A DNA stretch of 64,000 nucleotides from Cyclobacteriaceae bacterium (lineage in GTDB: Bacteria; Bacteroidota; Bacteroidia; Cytophagales; Cyclobacteriaceae), in NCBI GenBank assembly GCA_028285445.1, contig JANQPQ010000056.1, positions 310,001 to 374,000 on the forward strand. Direction: 5' to 3'. The notes beneath the pieces were generated by a model, which saw only the letters and a list, made by a program, of their open reading frames with translations, had not been told where the DNA came from and did no database searches. Of this stretch, positions 1 to 9,014 are shown in pieces. Position numbers and translations under genes: made by a program. Positions within the stretch are counted from its first letter, which is position 1. Each line of letters starts with the position of its first letter.

Positions 1-44
1 AAGTTAGTCCAGCACAGTGCCTGCGCGAGGAGTAGGCGTTGTCT

Positions 45-572
45 TTACCCCTGAGCAAATTGCTTTCGAACACGACTTAGTTGTGTGGGAGTGATTCCCA
101 AATATTGAGCTATGTAATAATGGGGAATGCGATTGAGCAATCCGGGATAGTCGCGCATAAAGGCTTGGTACTTCTCCCTGGCATCCAAATTCAATAGTGA
201 AACTACTCTGGAATGTACTTGGTTATTGAGCTTCTCAAACTCACTGTTAATGATTTCAGTAATCTTGCTGTCTTTGTTAACATGCCTCATTACTTCTGCA
301 AAATTGGCTACAGTTATTTCACAATCTTCCAGCGCCTGAATTGTGAAGGTAACATTGACATTGGGTATGAAACTGGCGATAACCATATCCTCTTCCTGAT
401 AGAAATGCGTGGTAATCTCATTCCCATCTTGGTCGAGAACAAAACCCCTCATCACTCCTTTCACTAGCCTGCCTATTTTAGAACAGGGCCTCCCTTGCAC
501 TAGAAAGTTGCTGCCACTCTCCAGTTGCTCATCTTTGTGCAGTGAGTCATTGAGTATGTCGCTTGAATTCAT
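45..572 (-). CDS. Crp/Fnr family transcriptional regulator
   Basis: A 175-residue cytoplasmic regulator of the Crp/Fnr superfamily. Visible: an N-terminal cyclic-nucleotide-binding-type beta-roll (about residues 15-100, with the turn LDQDGNEITTHFY), a dimerisation helix (about 100-140), and a C-terminal helix-turn-helix containing IAQYLGITPTQLSRVRK. The domain order is that of the family; the roll lacks an obvious cAMP-binding arginine signature, as in most Bacteroidota members, so the ligand is unknown. I start at the sixth codon of the longer frame (ATG at 572) because the preceding residues add only a hydrophobic MVVVK. It lies 28 bp downstream of a small same-strand gene and is probably co-transcribed with it. 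Targets cannot be deduced. Confidence 0.88.
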   Translation of the reverse strand: MNSSDILNDSLHKDEQLESGSNFLVQGRPCSKIGRLVKGVMRGFVLDQDGNEITTHFYQEEDMVIASFIPNVNVTFTIQALEDCEITVANFAEVMRHVNKDSKITEIINSEFEKLNNQVHSRVVSLLNLDAREKYQAFMRDYPGLLNRIPHYYIAQYLGITPTQLSRVRKQFAQG

Positions 573-600
573 TTTTACTACTACCAATGTTGCAAGCTAT

Positions 601-1023
601 TCAATTAAAAGGAGATAAATCAGGTGCTATAAAATCGACTTTAGCCCTTTCCGAATTAAATATATCGAAAGTGTAGTGGCTATTAATAAGGTCCTTAAAG
701 CCCGATTTCAATTGAGGGAATTCCAGCATAAATGATTCAAACCCATCGGCAGTTGATTTCTGCATGAAATGATGTACTGCCCTCACTGCTACAATTGTTA
801 AAGTCTTGTTGTATTTGCCAGTAGCGCCAATTGCTTTTACAAAGGTCAACAGTTGATCATGAATATTTTGCTCCGCCTGTTCAAGACCATATTTTCTGAT
901 ATGAATCCAGGCCAACCTCAGGTGTGCTTCATGATTGAAGATAGACGGAGGAAGCTCACTATGTAGGAAAGCCTGCTCAAAAGTATAATCAGATAATTCA
1001 CTATGATTTTCTATTGCCTTCAT
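601..1023 (-). CDS. Conserved hypothetical protein paired with Crp/Fnr gene
   Basis: A 140-residue soluble, mostly helical protein I cannot assign to a named family. Visible: no signal peptide, no membrane segment, a His-rich central stretch (FNHEAHLRLAWIHIRKYG) and a second His pair in VRAVHHFM, which could contact a metal or cofactor (speculative). A longer frame reaches 1077, but I choose the ATG at 1023 (MKAIENH) because the upstream part is basic and unlike a folded N-terminus, and a purine-rich AAAGAG precedes this ATG. It sits immediately upstream of the Crp/Fnr regulator on the same strand, so the two probably form an operon and may act in the same response. Confidence 0.7.
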   Translation of the reverse strand: MKAIENHSELSDYTFEQAFLHSELPPSIFNHEAHLRLAWIHIRKYGLEQAEQNIHDQLLTFVKAIGATGKYNKTLTIVAVRAVHHFMQKSTADGFESFMLEFPQLKSGFKDLINSHYTFDIFNSERAKVDFIAPDLSPFN

Positions 1024-1194
1024 CTCTTTGCGTTTTTTAATTAGTAACTGCCTATTAGTCAAATTTGGCCAGCACAAAGAAAGCTACTCAACCCTATGCT
1101 TGCATTTACATTTGTTAAGAAAAGAAAGTCCCAAAATAATTCACTTTGAATTTCTTCCTCATTTCAACAACTTATGATCAAATAGACCCCAATT

Positions 1195-2082
1195 ATGAAA
1201 AAGCTAAGTAAAGAAGATATCAGCCAGGAAGTTTTTGACCTTTATGATGATTACGCTCATAACAGGCTGCAACGCCGTGATTTCATCGAGAAGCTATCTA
1301 TTTACGCAGTTGGAGGCATTACGGTTTCTTCGCTACTAAGCCTCATAATGCCCAATTATGTCGATTTTATAGAAGTGCAACATAACGATCCCCGCCTGGA
1401 ATCTGATTACATCACCTATAACTCACCAAAAGGCGGTGGTGAAATCAAAGGGCTATTAAGCAAGCCTGACGGTGCAAGTGGCAAACTACCTGGAATAGTA
1501 GTAGTCCACGAGAACCGGGGTCTGAATCCATATATCGAAGATGTGGGCCGTAGATGTACTCTTGATGGATTTATATCCCTGGCACCAGATGCATTAACGC
1601 CACTTGGTGGTTACCCAGGCAATGATGACGAGGGTAGAACTATGCAAAGAAAGCGAGATCGCAACGAGATGCTTGAAGATTTCATTGCAGCTTTTGAATA
1701 TCTGAAATCTCATGAGAATTGTACCGGCAAAGTTGGGGTGGTAGGCTTCTGCTTTGGAGGGTGGATCTCTAATATGATGGCGGTGAAAGCTCCAAGCTTG
1801 GGTGCGGCGGTTCCTTTCTATGGCCGACAACCATCAAAAGAAGATACTGAGAAAATCAATGCTCCGCTGCTGATTCATTATGGCGAACTGGATAAAAGAG
1901 TAAATGAAGGTTGGCCAGCTTACGAAGAAGCCTTAAAGGAGTATGGTAAAGAATACACTACCCACTTCTACCCTGCTGCCAACCATGGTTTTCATAATAA
2001 CACCACTCCGCGTTATGACGAAGAAGCGGCAAAACTAGCATGGAGCCGCACTATTAACTTCTTCAAAGAAGAACTTGGCTAG
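1195..2082 (+). CDS. Dienelactone hydrolase family protein with Tat-like signal
   Basis: A 295-residue alpha/beta hydrolase of the dienelactone hydrolase family. Visible: the nucleophile elbow GFCFGG with Cys186, an acid in ELDKRV (Asp233) and a His in AANHGFHN (His264), which together make the Cys-Asp-His triad of the family. The N-terminus carries LQRRDFIEKLS followed by a hydrophobic stretch to about residue 53, resembling a twin-arginine signal, so the enzyme is probably exported or membrane-anchored. Known of the family: hydrolysis of lactones or small esters; many such exported members have no known substrate, so I give none. It is divergent from the Crp/Fnr pair and convergent with the permease gene, with only 13 bp between the two stops. 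Confidence 0.9.
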   Translation: MKKLSKEDISQEVFDLYDDYAHNRLQRRDFIEKLSIYAVGGITVSSLLSLIMPNYVDFIEVQHNDPRLESDYITYNSPKGGGEIKGLLSKPDGASGKLPGIVVVHENRGLNPYIEDVGRRCTLDGFISLAPDALTPLGGYPGNDDEGRTMQRKRDRNEMLEDFIAAFEYLKSHENCTGKVGVVGFCFGGWISNMMAVKAPSLGAAVPFYGRQPSKEDTEKINAPLLIHYGELDKRVNEGWPAYEEALKEYGKEYTTHFYPAANHGFHNNTTPRYDEEAAKLAWSRTINFFKEELG

Positions 2083-2095
2083 AACCCAAAGTGCC

Positions 2096-4540
2096 TTACT
2101 CTGACCTGAGGGCTTTTACCGGATTGAGAAATGCTACCTTGATACATTGATAGCCTATTGAAAGGGCTGCAAGTAGCAATGCAATTATTGCTGCCAGACC
2201 AAAGGTGGAAACTCCCAGACCTGTCCTGAACTCGAAATTCTGCAGCCAGGTATCCATGAAATAATATGTGAACGGAATGGAGATGATTACAGACACAAGA
2301 ATTAGGATTGCATAACCCTTCACCAGAATAAACATGATGTTATTTTCACTTGCGCCCAGTACTTTCCTAATGCTTATCTCTTTGGTTCTTCCTGCAAGGG
2401 TTAAGGTGGCAAGACCAATTAATCCCAGGCAGCCAATTACTATGCCCAGTATGGAGGCCGTTGTCACAATTTTGCTCAAGTCTCTTTCTTGCTGGTATTG
2501 CGCCTTAAGTGTTTCGTCAATAAAGTTGAAGCTGTAGGGCTCGTTAGGGTAGACTTCTTGCAATTTGGCTTCCATAGCTTCTAATGTTTCGGAAAGCTCA
2601 CCTCTGGCAATCCGCACCATAAACTTAGGGGTTGGCATAGAGCCAATGTTAATATTTTGGGCACCACTAAATCCGATATTAAGATTTAGAGCCATCACCA
2701 GCGGTTCAACTGCCGTGTGTAGTGTCGTGAAATTAAAGTCACTTACCACCCCAATTATTTCATGATCCATGAAGTTGTTATCCGGGATTCTTTCACCAAC
2801 CGGGTTCTCCAGATTGAAAGCCTTAACAAATGCCTCATTCACTATAACAGCGCGAGTTCTATCAGACTGTTCATCACGAAAACCACGTCCGGAAACCACT
2901 TCTATGCCCATCACTTCCAGGTAGTCCTCATCTACAATGTTGTAGAAGAAGTTTTGCGGGTTACCCTCTTCATCGGGAAATCCAATTTGTATCCACCCGG
3001 AGGTTCCGAATTCGTGTGCCGCGGTTGTTACTCCAACCACACCAGGCAACGCTTCCAACTGCTGTTTTCCCAATACTGATTTTTCAAACCCATTATTTAC
3101 CCGATCGCGTATGCCTCGTCCGCTGTATACGTTAATTGGTACAACCGCCACTGATTCCTTATTATACCCCAAATTCTTGTTCTGCATAAAAGACAGTTGC
3201 TTCCTCATAATAAGGGTGCTTGTAATCAGAAAGATTGATAAGGCAAATTGCCCGCTTACCAAAATTCTACGCAGATTCTGTCGGCCGGAACCAACGTTTA
3301 AGCTGCCCTTAATGATCTTTATAGGCTGAAAACCGGAAAGGACTATAGCCGGGTAGAAGCCGGCCAAAAGACCAACTAATAAGGCAAGAGCCACAAAGAG
3401 TATCAGGTTGAGAAAAGTAAAGTCCATTTTAAGACTCTTCCCTGCTAATTCATTAAATAAAGGTAGGGTGAATGAGGCCAGGATGAGGCCAAGCAGTAAC
3501 CCTATCATTGACAACATAATGGCCTCTGCCATAAATTGACGCAGTAGTTGAGTCCTTTTGGCCCCTACAACCTTACGTACTCCAATTTCCTTAGCCCTGG
3601 CAATGGACCTCCCAATAGACAGGTTCATAAAGTTTATGCAGGCGATTAGGAGTATAAGCGAAGCAATGCCGACTAGTACGAAGGTGTAGCGAGGATCGCT
3701 AATGGGTGACAAACCGGCTGGCATCTCAGTATTTAGATGTATGTCGGTTATTGGCTGCAATCCAATCTCGAACTTTCGCCCTTGTAGCCTGTCGCCAAAC
3801 AACTGCTCAATTATTGACGCAAACTCACCACTTAAAGCTTGCGCATCAACGCCCTCCCCCAGCAAAACGTATGTGACTCCACTAATCATGTTCCATCCGT
3901 TCACCATAGGCTCAGGATAGAGGTACTTGGCGTTGAGGTCAGATATCAACAGCTGAAACTGCAGGGAGGAATTTGATGGAATGTCTTCAAGAACAGCCGT
4001 CACCTCGAAATTGCGCTCCTCTTCTCCTACAATTATCGCCAGGGTTTGGCCCACTGGTGATTGATCACCGAAGTATTTGGTGGCTATAGTTTCTGTTATA
4101 ATAATGGCATTGGGGTTTTCTAAGGCGCCTTCTGTATTTCCTGAAATGGTATTAAAAGAGAAAATATCGAAGAATGCGGGGCTAACAACATTAATAATTT
4201 CCGGAAAGGAATTTTCCCCACGTTCTACCTGCTGGCTGAATAGATTTACAATAGTGTACTCCTCAATACCTTCATAATTCTCCTTTAGCGTAGGTCCCAT
4301 GGGGAAGGCAGTAAAAGTGGAGGTATTCATCTCCCCATTACGCATTTCCCTCAGAGTAAAAGGTCTGTAGATCCTGTCAGACTTTTGGTGGAAGGTGTCG
4401 AAGGTCCATTCATCCTTTACAAAAAGAATGATCAGCACACAACATGCGATGCCCAACGAAAGGCCAGATAAATTTATGAAGCTATGGGCTTTGGTTTTCC
4501 AAAGATTTCTAAAGGCAATTTTGAAGTAATGCAGGATCAT
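2096..4540 (-). CDS. FtsX/MacB-type ABC transporter permease
   Basis: An 814-residue inner-membrane permease with duplicated halves. Visible: an N-terminal transmembrane segment (about 20-42), a large periplasmic MacB_PCD-like domain (about 45-280), then three segments around 285-410. A second copy follows: one segment near 435, a periplasmic domain to about 680, and three C-terminal segments. Both halves contain the family hallmark (IGVRKVVGA and ISIRKVLGA). Length and architecture match the roughly 800-residue permeases that are multiplied in Cytophagales genomes. No ATP-binding subunit is next to it, so it must borrow an ATPase from elsewhere. Function is probably lipid/lipoprotein or peptide export or mechanotransmission; the substrate is unknown. 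Confidence 0.92.
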   Translation of the reverse strand: MILHYFKIAFRNLWKTKAHSFINLSGLSLGIACCVLIILFVKDEWTFDTFHQKSDRIYRPFTLREMRNGEMNTSTFTAFPMGPTLKENYEGIEEYTIVNLFSQQVERGENSFPEIINVVSPAFFDIFSFNTISGNTEGALENPNAIIITETIATKYFGDQSPVGQTLAIIVGEEERNFEVTAVLEDIPSNSSLQFQLLISDLNAKYLYPEPMVNGWNMISGVTYVLLGEGVDAQALSGEFASIIEQLFGDRLQGRKFEIGLQPITDIHLNTEMPAGLSPISDPRYTFVLVGIASLILLIACINFMNLSIGRSIARAKEIGVRKVVGAKRTQLLRQFMAEAIMLSMIGLLLGLILASFTLPLFNELAGKSLKMDFTFLNLILFVALALLVGLLAGFYPAIVLSGFQPIKIIKGSLNVGSGRQNLRRILVSGQFALSIFLITSTLIMRKQLSFMQNKNLGYNKESVAVVPINVYSGRGIRDRVNNGFEKSVLGKQQLEALPGVVGVTTAAHEFGTSGWIQIGFPDEEGNPQNFFYNIVDEDYLEVMGIEVVSGRGFRDEQSDRTRAVIVNEAFVKAFNLENPVGERIPDNNFMDHEIIGVVSDFNFTTLHTAVEPLVMALNLNIGFSGAQNINIGSMPTPKFMVRIARGELSETLEAMEAKLQEVYPNEPYSFNFIDETLKAQYQQERDLSKIVTTASILGIVIGCLGLIGLATLTLAGRTKEISIRKVLGASENNIMFILVKGYAILILVSVIISIPFTYYFMDTWLQNFEFRTGLGVSTFGLAAIIALLLAALSIGYQCIKVAFLNPVKALRSE

Positions 4541-4637
4541 AAGTTCTGAATTATTAGACCCCTAAAGAAACGACTTTGTGCCTGAAAGAGATGTTAAATG
4601 CTGTTAAGAAAAGTTAAAGGCAAGAAGGACCTTACCA

Positions 4638-5540
4638 TTACTCTTCAGGGGGTAGAAAACCAGGGGCCTTCAGATTTAGATTGCATTTGGCATTCAGTTG
4701 CTTTACCATATACTCTGCAGTAAGCGGAGAATGCGTCTCATCTTCCTGATGTACGAAGAAATAGACTGTCTTCAACCCTGATTCTAACCATATCTTAATC
4801 CTGTCTGCCCAATCATCAAGTCTTTTATAGTCAGACTCATGAAGATCGTAACCATTGAAGCGAATAAATGCCGTATTGTTGGTAAGGCGTTGATGTAGAC
4901 AATCTCTACGGCCGGCTACGTCTGTGATAACTGTACCAATATTGTTTTCCTGCAGCAGTGCAAAAGTCTCATTTGCCACTGACTCATCTGTGAACCATTC
5001 CGTGTGGCGTAATTCCAAATTTACCGGAGCATCATTAGGCAAATACTCGATATAGTTCTGAAGGTTTTCGAATCTCTTTGCGGCAAAGTTTTCGGGCATC
5101 TGTAAGAAGCAAGACCCCAGGTACTGGCCTAAACTGCCCATGGCATCAAGGTAATAGTCGGTTAGTTCCTCTGCGTCGTTAAGCCTTTTGTGGTGACTGA
5201 TCCTTTGAGAAAATTTAGGACAGAACTTGAAGTCCTCAGCGCCATCCACTTTCTCTGCCCAGCTTTCTACGCTACTTCTCTTCATGCCATAGAAAGTGGC
5301 ATTCAGCTCAATACCGTTGAAATGATTAATATAGTGTTGAAGAAAGTCTTTGTCTTTTGTCCCCTTTGGATAGATCTGACCAACCCATTCTTTACGCCCC
5401 CATTTCGCGCAACCCACATATACCTGGGGCTTGTCGGGCTTTTCAAAAGTGCTAAGCAAAGCTGTGGTCTCGGGAGCGTCTGGTGGCAAATCCAGGTTTA
5501 GGCCATCAAGTTCATCGGTGGCAACCTTTCCAAACTTCAT
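4638..5540 (-). CDS. DUF72 (YecE-like) domain protein
   Basis: A 300-residue cytoplasmic protein of the DUF72/YecE family, which has a TIM-barrel fold and no established reaction. Visible: the family N-terminal signature YVGCAKWGRKEWVGQIYP, then FNGIELNATFYG, and the later strand motifs LELRH and FIRFNGYD at spacings usual for the family. The first 40 residues (GLNLDLPPDAPETT) look like a flexible Bacteroidota-specific extension. It is on the same strand as the protease gene upstream (39-bp gap), so it could be co-transcribed with it, but nothing functional links them. I am sure of the family and not of any function. Confidence 0.9.
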   Translation of the reverse strand: MKFGKVATDELDGLNLDLPPDAPETTALLSTFEKPDKPQVYVGCAKWGRKEWVGQIYPKGTKDKDFLQHYINHFNGIELNATFYGMKRSSVESWAEKVDGAEDFKFCPKFSQRISHHKRLNDAEELTDYYLDAMGSLGQYLGSCFLQMPENFAAKRFENLQNYIEYLPNDAPVNLELRHTEWFTDESVANETFALLQENNIGTVITDVAGRRDCLHQRLTNNTAFIRFNGYDLHESDYKRLDDWADRIKIWLESGLKTVYFFVHQEDETHSPLTAEYMVKQLNAKCNLNLKAPGFLPPEE

Positions 5541-5579
5541 AATCTAGGATTTAGGTAAGCTTGATCGTGCTACTAACTG

Positions 5580-7619
5580 CTAGCCAACATCGTGCGCTAT
5601 CAGATCAGCTAATATAATAATTCCCTCTTTCAGATAGGGGTCATCAATTTTGGGGCTCACCGTCTTTCCTTCCAGTTCAGTACTTATTCTGCCCTGCAAT
5701 TTAGATCTTGATGCTCTTCGCTTTTCAGCATCCTCAATCTCTTGTTTCCTTTTCGACTCTTGCAGAGATTGCCTGTTATTATTCCTGGCGCGCTTAGATT
5801 CTTCAATTGATGCTATTAGATCCTGCATATCTGGGTCCGAGTCTCTTCTGTTCTCAAATCCAGCCCTGAGCTTATCTATCAGCGACTTATCTATCTTGTT
5901 TGTCGATTCATAGGTGGAACTAGCAATTTGATCCCATGGAAGCGAACTCGGTTTGGAACTTTCACCGTAAATATCCGCGCTATAAGCTGAGGGCAGTTCT
6001 ATATCTGGCCTTACACCCAAATGTTGCGTACTGCTGCCATTAACGCGATAGTACTTAGCGATTGTTAGTTTAAGCTGACCTAGCTCGGCGTCTTCGTCGG
6101 GGAGGAAACGATCAAGGCCAATCAAGTTCTGCACAGTGCCTTTACCGTAAGTTTGTTCACCAATAATAACACCCCGGTCATAATCTTGTATGGCCCCTGC
6201 AAATATCTCTGATGCTGAAGCACTGAAGCGGTTGGTCAATACCGTTAATGGGCCATCATAGACAACCTCAGGGTCTGGGTCGTCGCCAGACTCAATTCCT
6301 CCATTAGTATTTCTGACCTGAACCATGGGTCCTTCCTTAATAAACAGCCCTGATAGTTCAATGGCCTCTTGCAATGAACCGCCACCATTTCTTCTTAAAT
6401 CTATGAGAACTCCGTCAACGTTCTGGGCCTTATAATCAGTGAGAATCTTCTTAACATCCCGGCTTGTGCTATTGTAATCCGGAGATCCCTTGCGGTATTC
6501 CTCGAAGTCCATATAGAAAGAGGGTACTGTAATTACTCCAAGTTTATACTCTAGGCCATTCTTCTCGTAGGGGATAATCTCTTGCGTAACTTTCTCATCT
6601 TCAAGCTTAATCTTATCCCTTACCAATCTTACCTCTTCAGGCCGGGAGTTATTGGCTTCCCCGGCTGGTATTATTTGAAGCCTTACTATAGAGCCTTTAG
6701 GGCCTCTAATCAACTGAACAACATCTGTCACCCTCCATCCCACTACATCTGTGTACTTCTCATCATTTTCCTGTGCTACGCCAATTATCTTGTCATTTTC
6801 ATGCAGTCGGTTACTCTTAAATGCCGGGCCACCGGCCACAATATCTGCTATTATTGTGTAGTCACCATCAAGACCTAATCTGGCTCCTATGCCTTCCAGT
6901 GAAAGGCTCTGGTTAATCATGAAGTTTTCGGAGCTGATAGGTGAAAAGTATGTAGTATGGGGGTCGTATGATTCGGAAAAGGAATTCATATACTGCTGAT
7001 ACACATCTTCACTGGTATATTGATTGATTGCCTTCCTATAACTTGAGTATCTTTTGTGCAGCACACTCAGGGCTTCTCCCAACTCTTTATCTGCCAGTTT
7101 GAGGTTTAAGAGTTGCCCCTTAATCACTTTCCTCCAAAGCTCATTCTGTTCTTCTATAGTTGCAGGCCAATCCATCTCTGATCGGTCTGGATTATAATAC
7201 TCATCTACGTTGAAATCAAATTTCGTCTCTAGCAGCCTATCAATGTGATCACTTCTCTGCATAAACCTCTTTCTGAAAACATTGAATATTTTGTAAGGAA
7301 CCTCCAGCTCTCCATCTTGCAGATAGTCATCAAACTGGTATCGGTAACTTTCGAAGCTTGCAACATCTGATTGTAGAAAATAGACGCGATTGGGATCCAG
7401 GGAGCTAAGATAGTTGTCGAGAATTACTGAAGATAGCGAGTCGTTAATCTCGGTTTTCCGATAATGATATCGCTCGAGAATTTGTGTAACAAGCATTGTT
7501 TCTGACGAATAATGCTTCTCAGGGGCTAATGCCACCCACTGATCATCCTGACTATAACCATTCGTAGAAACTGCCAGCAGTACTACCATACCGCAGAGCG
7601 AATTGAGAAATTGCTTCAT
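5580..7619 (-). CDS. C-terminal (tail-specific) processing peptidase, Prc/S41 family
   Basis: A 679-residue exported serine protease of the S41 family, close to the usual Prc/Tsp length. Visible: a signal peptide ending near NGYSQ; an N-terminal helical region (about 40-230); a PDZ domain (about 240-330, LEGIGARLG); and the catalytic core. By alignment with E. coli Prc, the middle Ser of SASASEIFAG is the nucleophile and the Lys of GKGTVQ, 25 residues later, is the general base. A charged Lys/Arg/Glu-rich C-terminal region (about 560-640) matches the DUF3340-type tail. I start at the ATG at 7619 because the eight residues before it would precede the signal peptide. It degrades or processes periplasmic proteins from their C-termini. 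Confidence 0.93.
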   Translation of the reverse strand: MKQFLNSLCGMVVLLAVSTNGYSQDDQWVALAPEKHYSSETMLVTQILERYHYRKTEINDSLSSVILDNYLSSLDPNRVYFLQSDVASFESYRYQFDDYLQDGELEVPYKIFNVFRKRFMQRSDHIDRLLETKFDFNVDEYYNPDRSEMDWPATIEEQNELWRKVIKGQLLNLKLADKELGEALSVLHKRYSSYRKAINQYTSEDVYQQYMNSFSESYDPHTTYFSPISSENFMINQSLSLEGIGARLGLDGDYTIIADIVAGGPAFKSNRLHENDKIIGVAQENDEKYTDVVGWRVTDVVQLIRGPKGSIVRLQIIPAGEANNSRPEEVRLVRDKIKLEDEKVTQEIIPYEKNGLEYKLGVITVPSFYMDFEEYRKGSPDYNSTSRDVKKILTDYKAQNVDGVLIDLRRNGGGSLQEAIELSGLFIKEGPMVQVRNTNGGIESGDDPDPEVVYDGPLTVLTNRFSASASEIFAGAIQDYDRGVIIGEQTYGKGTVQNLIGLDRFLPDEDAELGQLKLTIAKYYRVNGSSTQHLGVRPDIELPSAYSADIYGESSKPSSLPWDQIASSTYESTNKIDKSLIDKLRAGFENRRDSDPDMQDLIASIEESKRARNNNRQSLQESKRKQEIEDAEKRRASRSKLQGRISTELEGKTVSPKIDDPYLKEGIIILADLIAHDVG

Positions 7620-7768
7620 CTTCAACTTTTTACCGTAAAACATTACTACTAATACGAAAAACTATGCCAGTGGTCCTCCTTTTTTGACGAAAAGAGTAGC
7701 TAAATGCAAGTTTTATTGAATATAAGCTCTTTTTGGCTATTTACCGAGGACGAAGACTTGATCGGCGG

Positions 7769-8689
7769 CTACTCTTCAGCGAGTTTGTCGTAGTCGAATT
7801 CCTCTAGGAATTGTTTTGCCTGGGTCAGATTCTGAAAGTAAAACTCCCTGGTGTCTCCTTTGGTGTCAATAAACTCCATCATGATAGACTTCACCTTACG
7901 CTCTCCGACAAAGACGGCATTCTCTGGAATTTTGAAGTCCCCAAGGTTATCAATAACCTTGGCGATGGTATGTTGAGTGGTTCTTTTGCTTTTGCAATAT
8001 GCGCACTGGTAGTGCTTCAGCAACTCTCCTTCACTTTCATTACTCGCCTCCTTCAAGATTTCTTCACTTACCAACCTCATAGTCTGGAAGCTACAAGTAT
8101 TGCATTTAAGGGCTTCCAGTTCACCGGGATATTTATCTATTTTAACCTCACCGGAAATGGTATCAACCCAAACGTCGTAGTCAATAGAGAATACGTTCTC
8201 CTCAGCCTGCATTCCCTCATCAAGATGTACGTCTTCCTCCTCTTCACTTAGAAGTTGCATCTCATTACCCGCACTTGAGATTCTAGTTTTGTAGCGCCAA
8301 TAATTCAATTTCTTTTGAAGTTTACCTGGGTAGTAGAATTTAAGTACCAGGTACAATATATACGCGAATAGTGTGGAAATGGCCCCTGCTAGAAAGAACC
8401 TAATTACAAACCACCAAATACTTAGGGCTACGGTTTCGTCATCTAGTGCTGGGAAAAATGTGTTTAGGATAAAGAAAATCGCCAGGGTATATCCAATTAC
8501 CGAATACCAAAAATTCTTCGTTTCTCTGGTATTGAGGTAATCCCACTTGGCTTTATAATCTTTAATCGCCCCTACCTTCGCGCCATTATAGAAGAACATG
8601 AAGATTGCAAAACCAATCGCCAAAATGGCTCCCCCTACCATTGCATATCGCCAATACTCCAAAAACTGAACAAACTGTGGATCTCTCAT
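7769..8689 (-). CDS. Membrane protein with cytoplasmic zinc-ribbon-like domain, unknown function
   Basis: A 306-residue protein I do not recognise. Visible: three or four hydrophobic segments in the first 140 residues (AMVGGAILAIGFAIFMFFY, a second ending in FFILNTFFP, then a long stretch from WWFVIRFFLAG to YLVLKFYY). A hydrophilic acidic linker (EEEEDVHLDEG) follows, then two CxxC pairs (CNTC near 203 and CAYC near 233), the layout of a treble-clef or zinc-ribbon domain. The C-terminus is a charged alpha/beta segment. Inferred: a membrane-anchored protein whose zinc domain faces the cytoplasm. A single-gene unit as far as spacing shows. Other Bacteroidota carry similar proteins without function, as far as I recall. 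Confidence 0.75.
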   Translation of the reverse strand: MRDPQFVQFLEYWRYAMVGGAILAIGFAIFMFFYNGAKVGAIKDYKAKWDYLNTRETKNFWYSVIGYTLAIFFILNTFFPALDDETVALSIWWFVIRFFLAGAISTLFAYILYLVLKFYYPGKLQKKLNYWRYKTRISSAGNEMQLLSEEEEDVHLDEGMQAEENVFSIDYDVWVDTISGEVKIDKYPGELEALKCNTCSFQTMRLVSEEILKEASNESEGELLKHYQCAYCKSKRTTQHTIAKVIDNLGDFKIPENAVFVGERKVKSIMMEFIDTKGDTREFYFQNLTQAKQFLEEFDYDKLAEE

Positions 8690-8977
8690 AAAATATCAAA
8701 TAAGCTTCTTTAACATCTTGATTTTGCCAGTATCAGCAAAATTCCTACTAACGACTTATTAATGCAAATATTATTCCTCAGTTTCTTGCAGCCAAGAAAT
8801 TGCCGTAATTTTGATTAAATCAACCTAAGAAAATTCTGTGCGCCTGTTTTTCGTTTTCCTGGCCAAGTTGAACAAATTCCTGCTCCCGCGATACAGCAAA
8901 CGAAACCTCGACAATCTTTCCACCTTCGATAAAGCGATAATTGGTTTTCGGTATTGGGTAACCAAGAATTCATTGAA
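8690..8977. other. Intergenic region, nothing assigned
   Basis: About 290 bases upstream of the zinc-ribbon membrane protein gene and downstream of the large secreted protein gene. It should contain the promoter of the former, but I see no good TTTG/TAnnTTTG pair. A 61-codon frame here (8825-9010, minus strand) has a composition unlike a folded protein and overlaps a hairpin; I do not call it a gene. Confidence 0.5.
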
Positions 8978-9006
8978 GGAGTAGCCGTTTTCATTTCGGC
9001 TACCCC
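8978..9006 (-). terminator. Hairpin downstream of the large secreted protein gene
   Basis: Read on the minus strand, just after the stop at 9015, GGGGTAGCCG pairs with CGGCTACTCC around a nine-base loop: a 10-bp stem with one G-U pair. There is no strong U-tract after it, so it may be a transcript-stabilising 3' hairpin rather than a classical intrinsic terminator. Confidence 0.45.
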
Positions 9007-9014
9007 TCAATCGC

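Noticed and set aside
2096-4540. Assignment as MacB (macrolide exporter)
   Set aside because: No ATPase domain is fused or adjacent and the length is that of stand-alone Bacteroidota FtsX-type permeases; only the family is supported.
8825-9010. 61-codon minus-strand frame after the large secreted protein gene
   Set aside because: Arg/Asn-rich, overlaps a hairpin, no recognisable fold or start signal.
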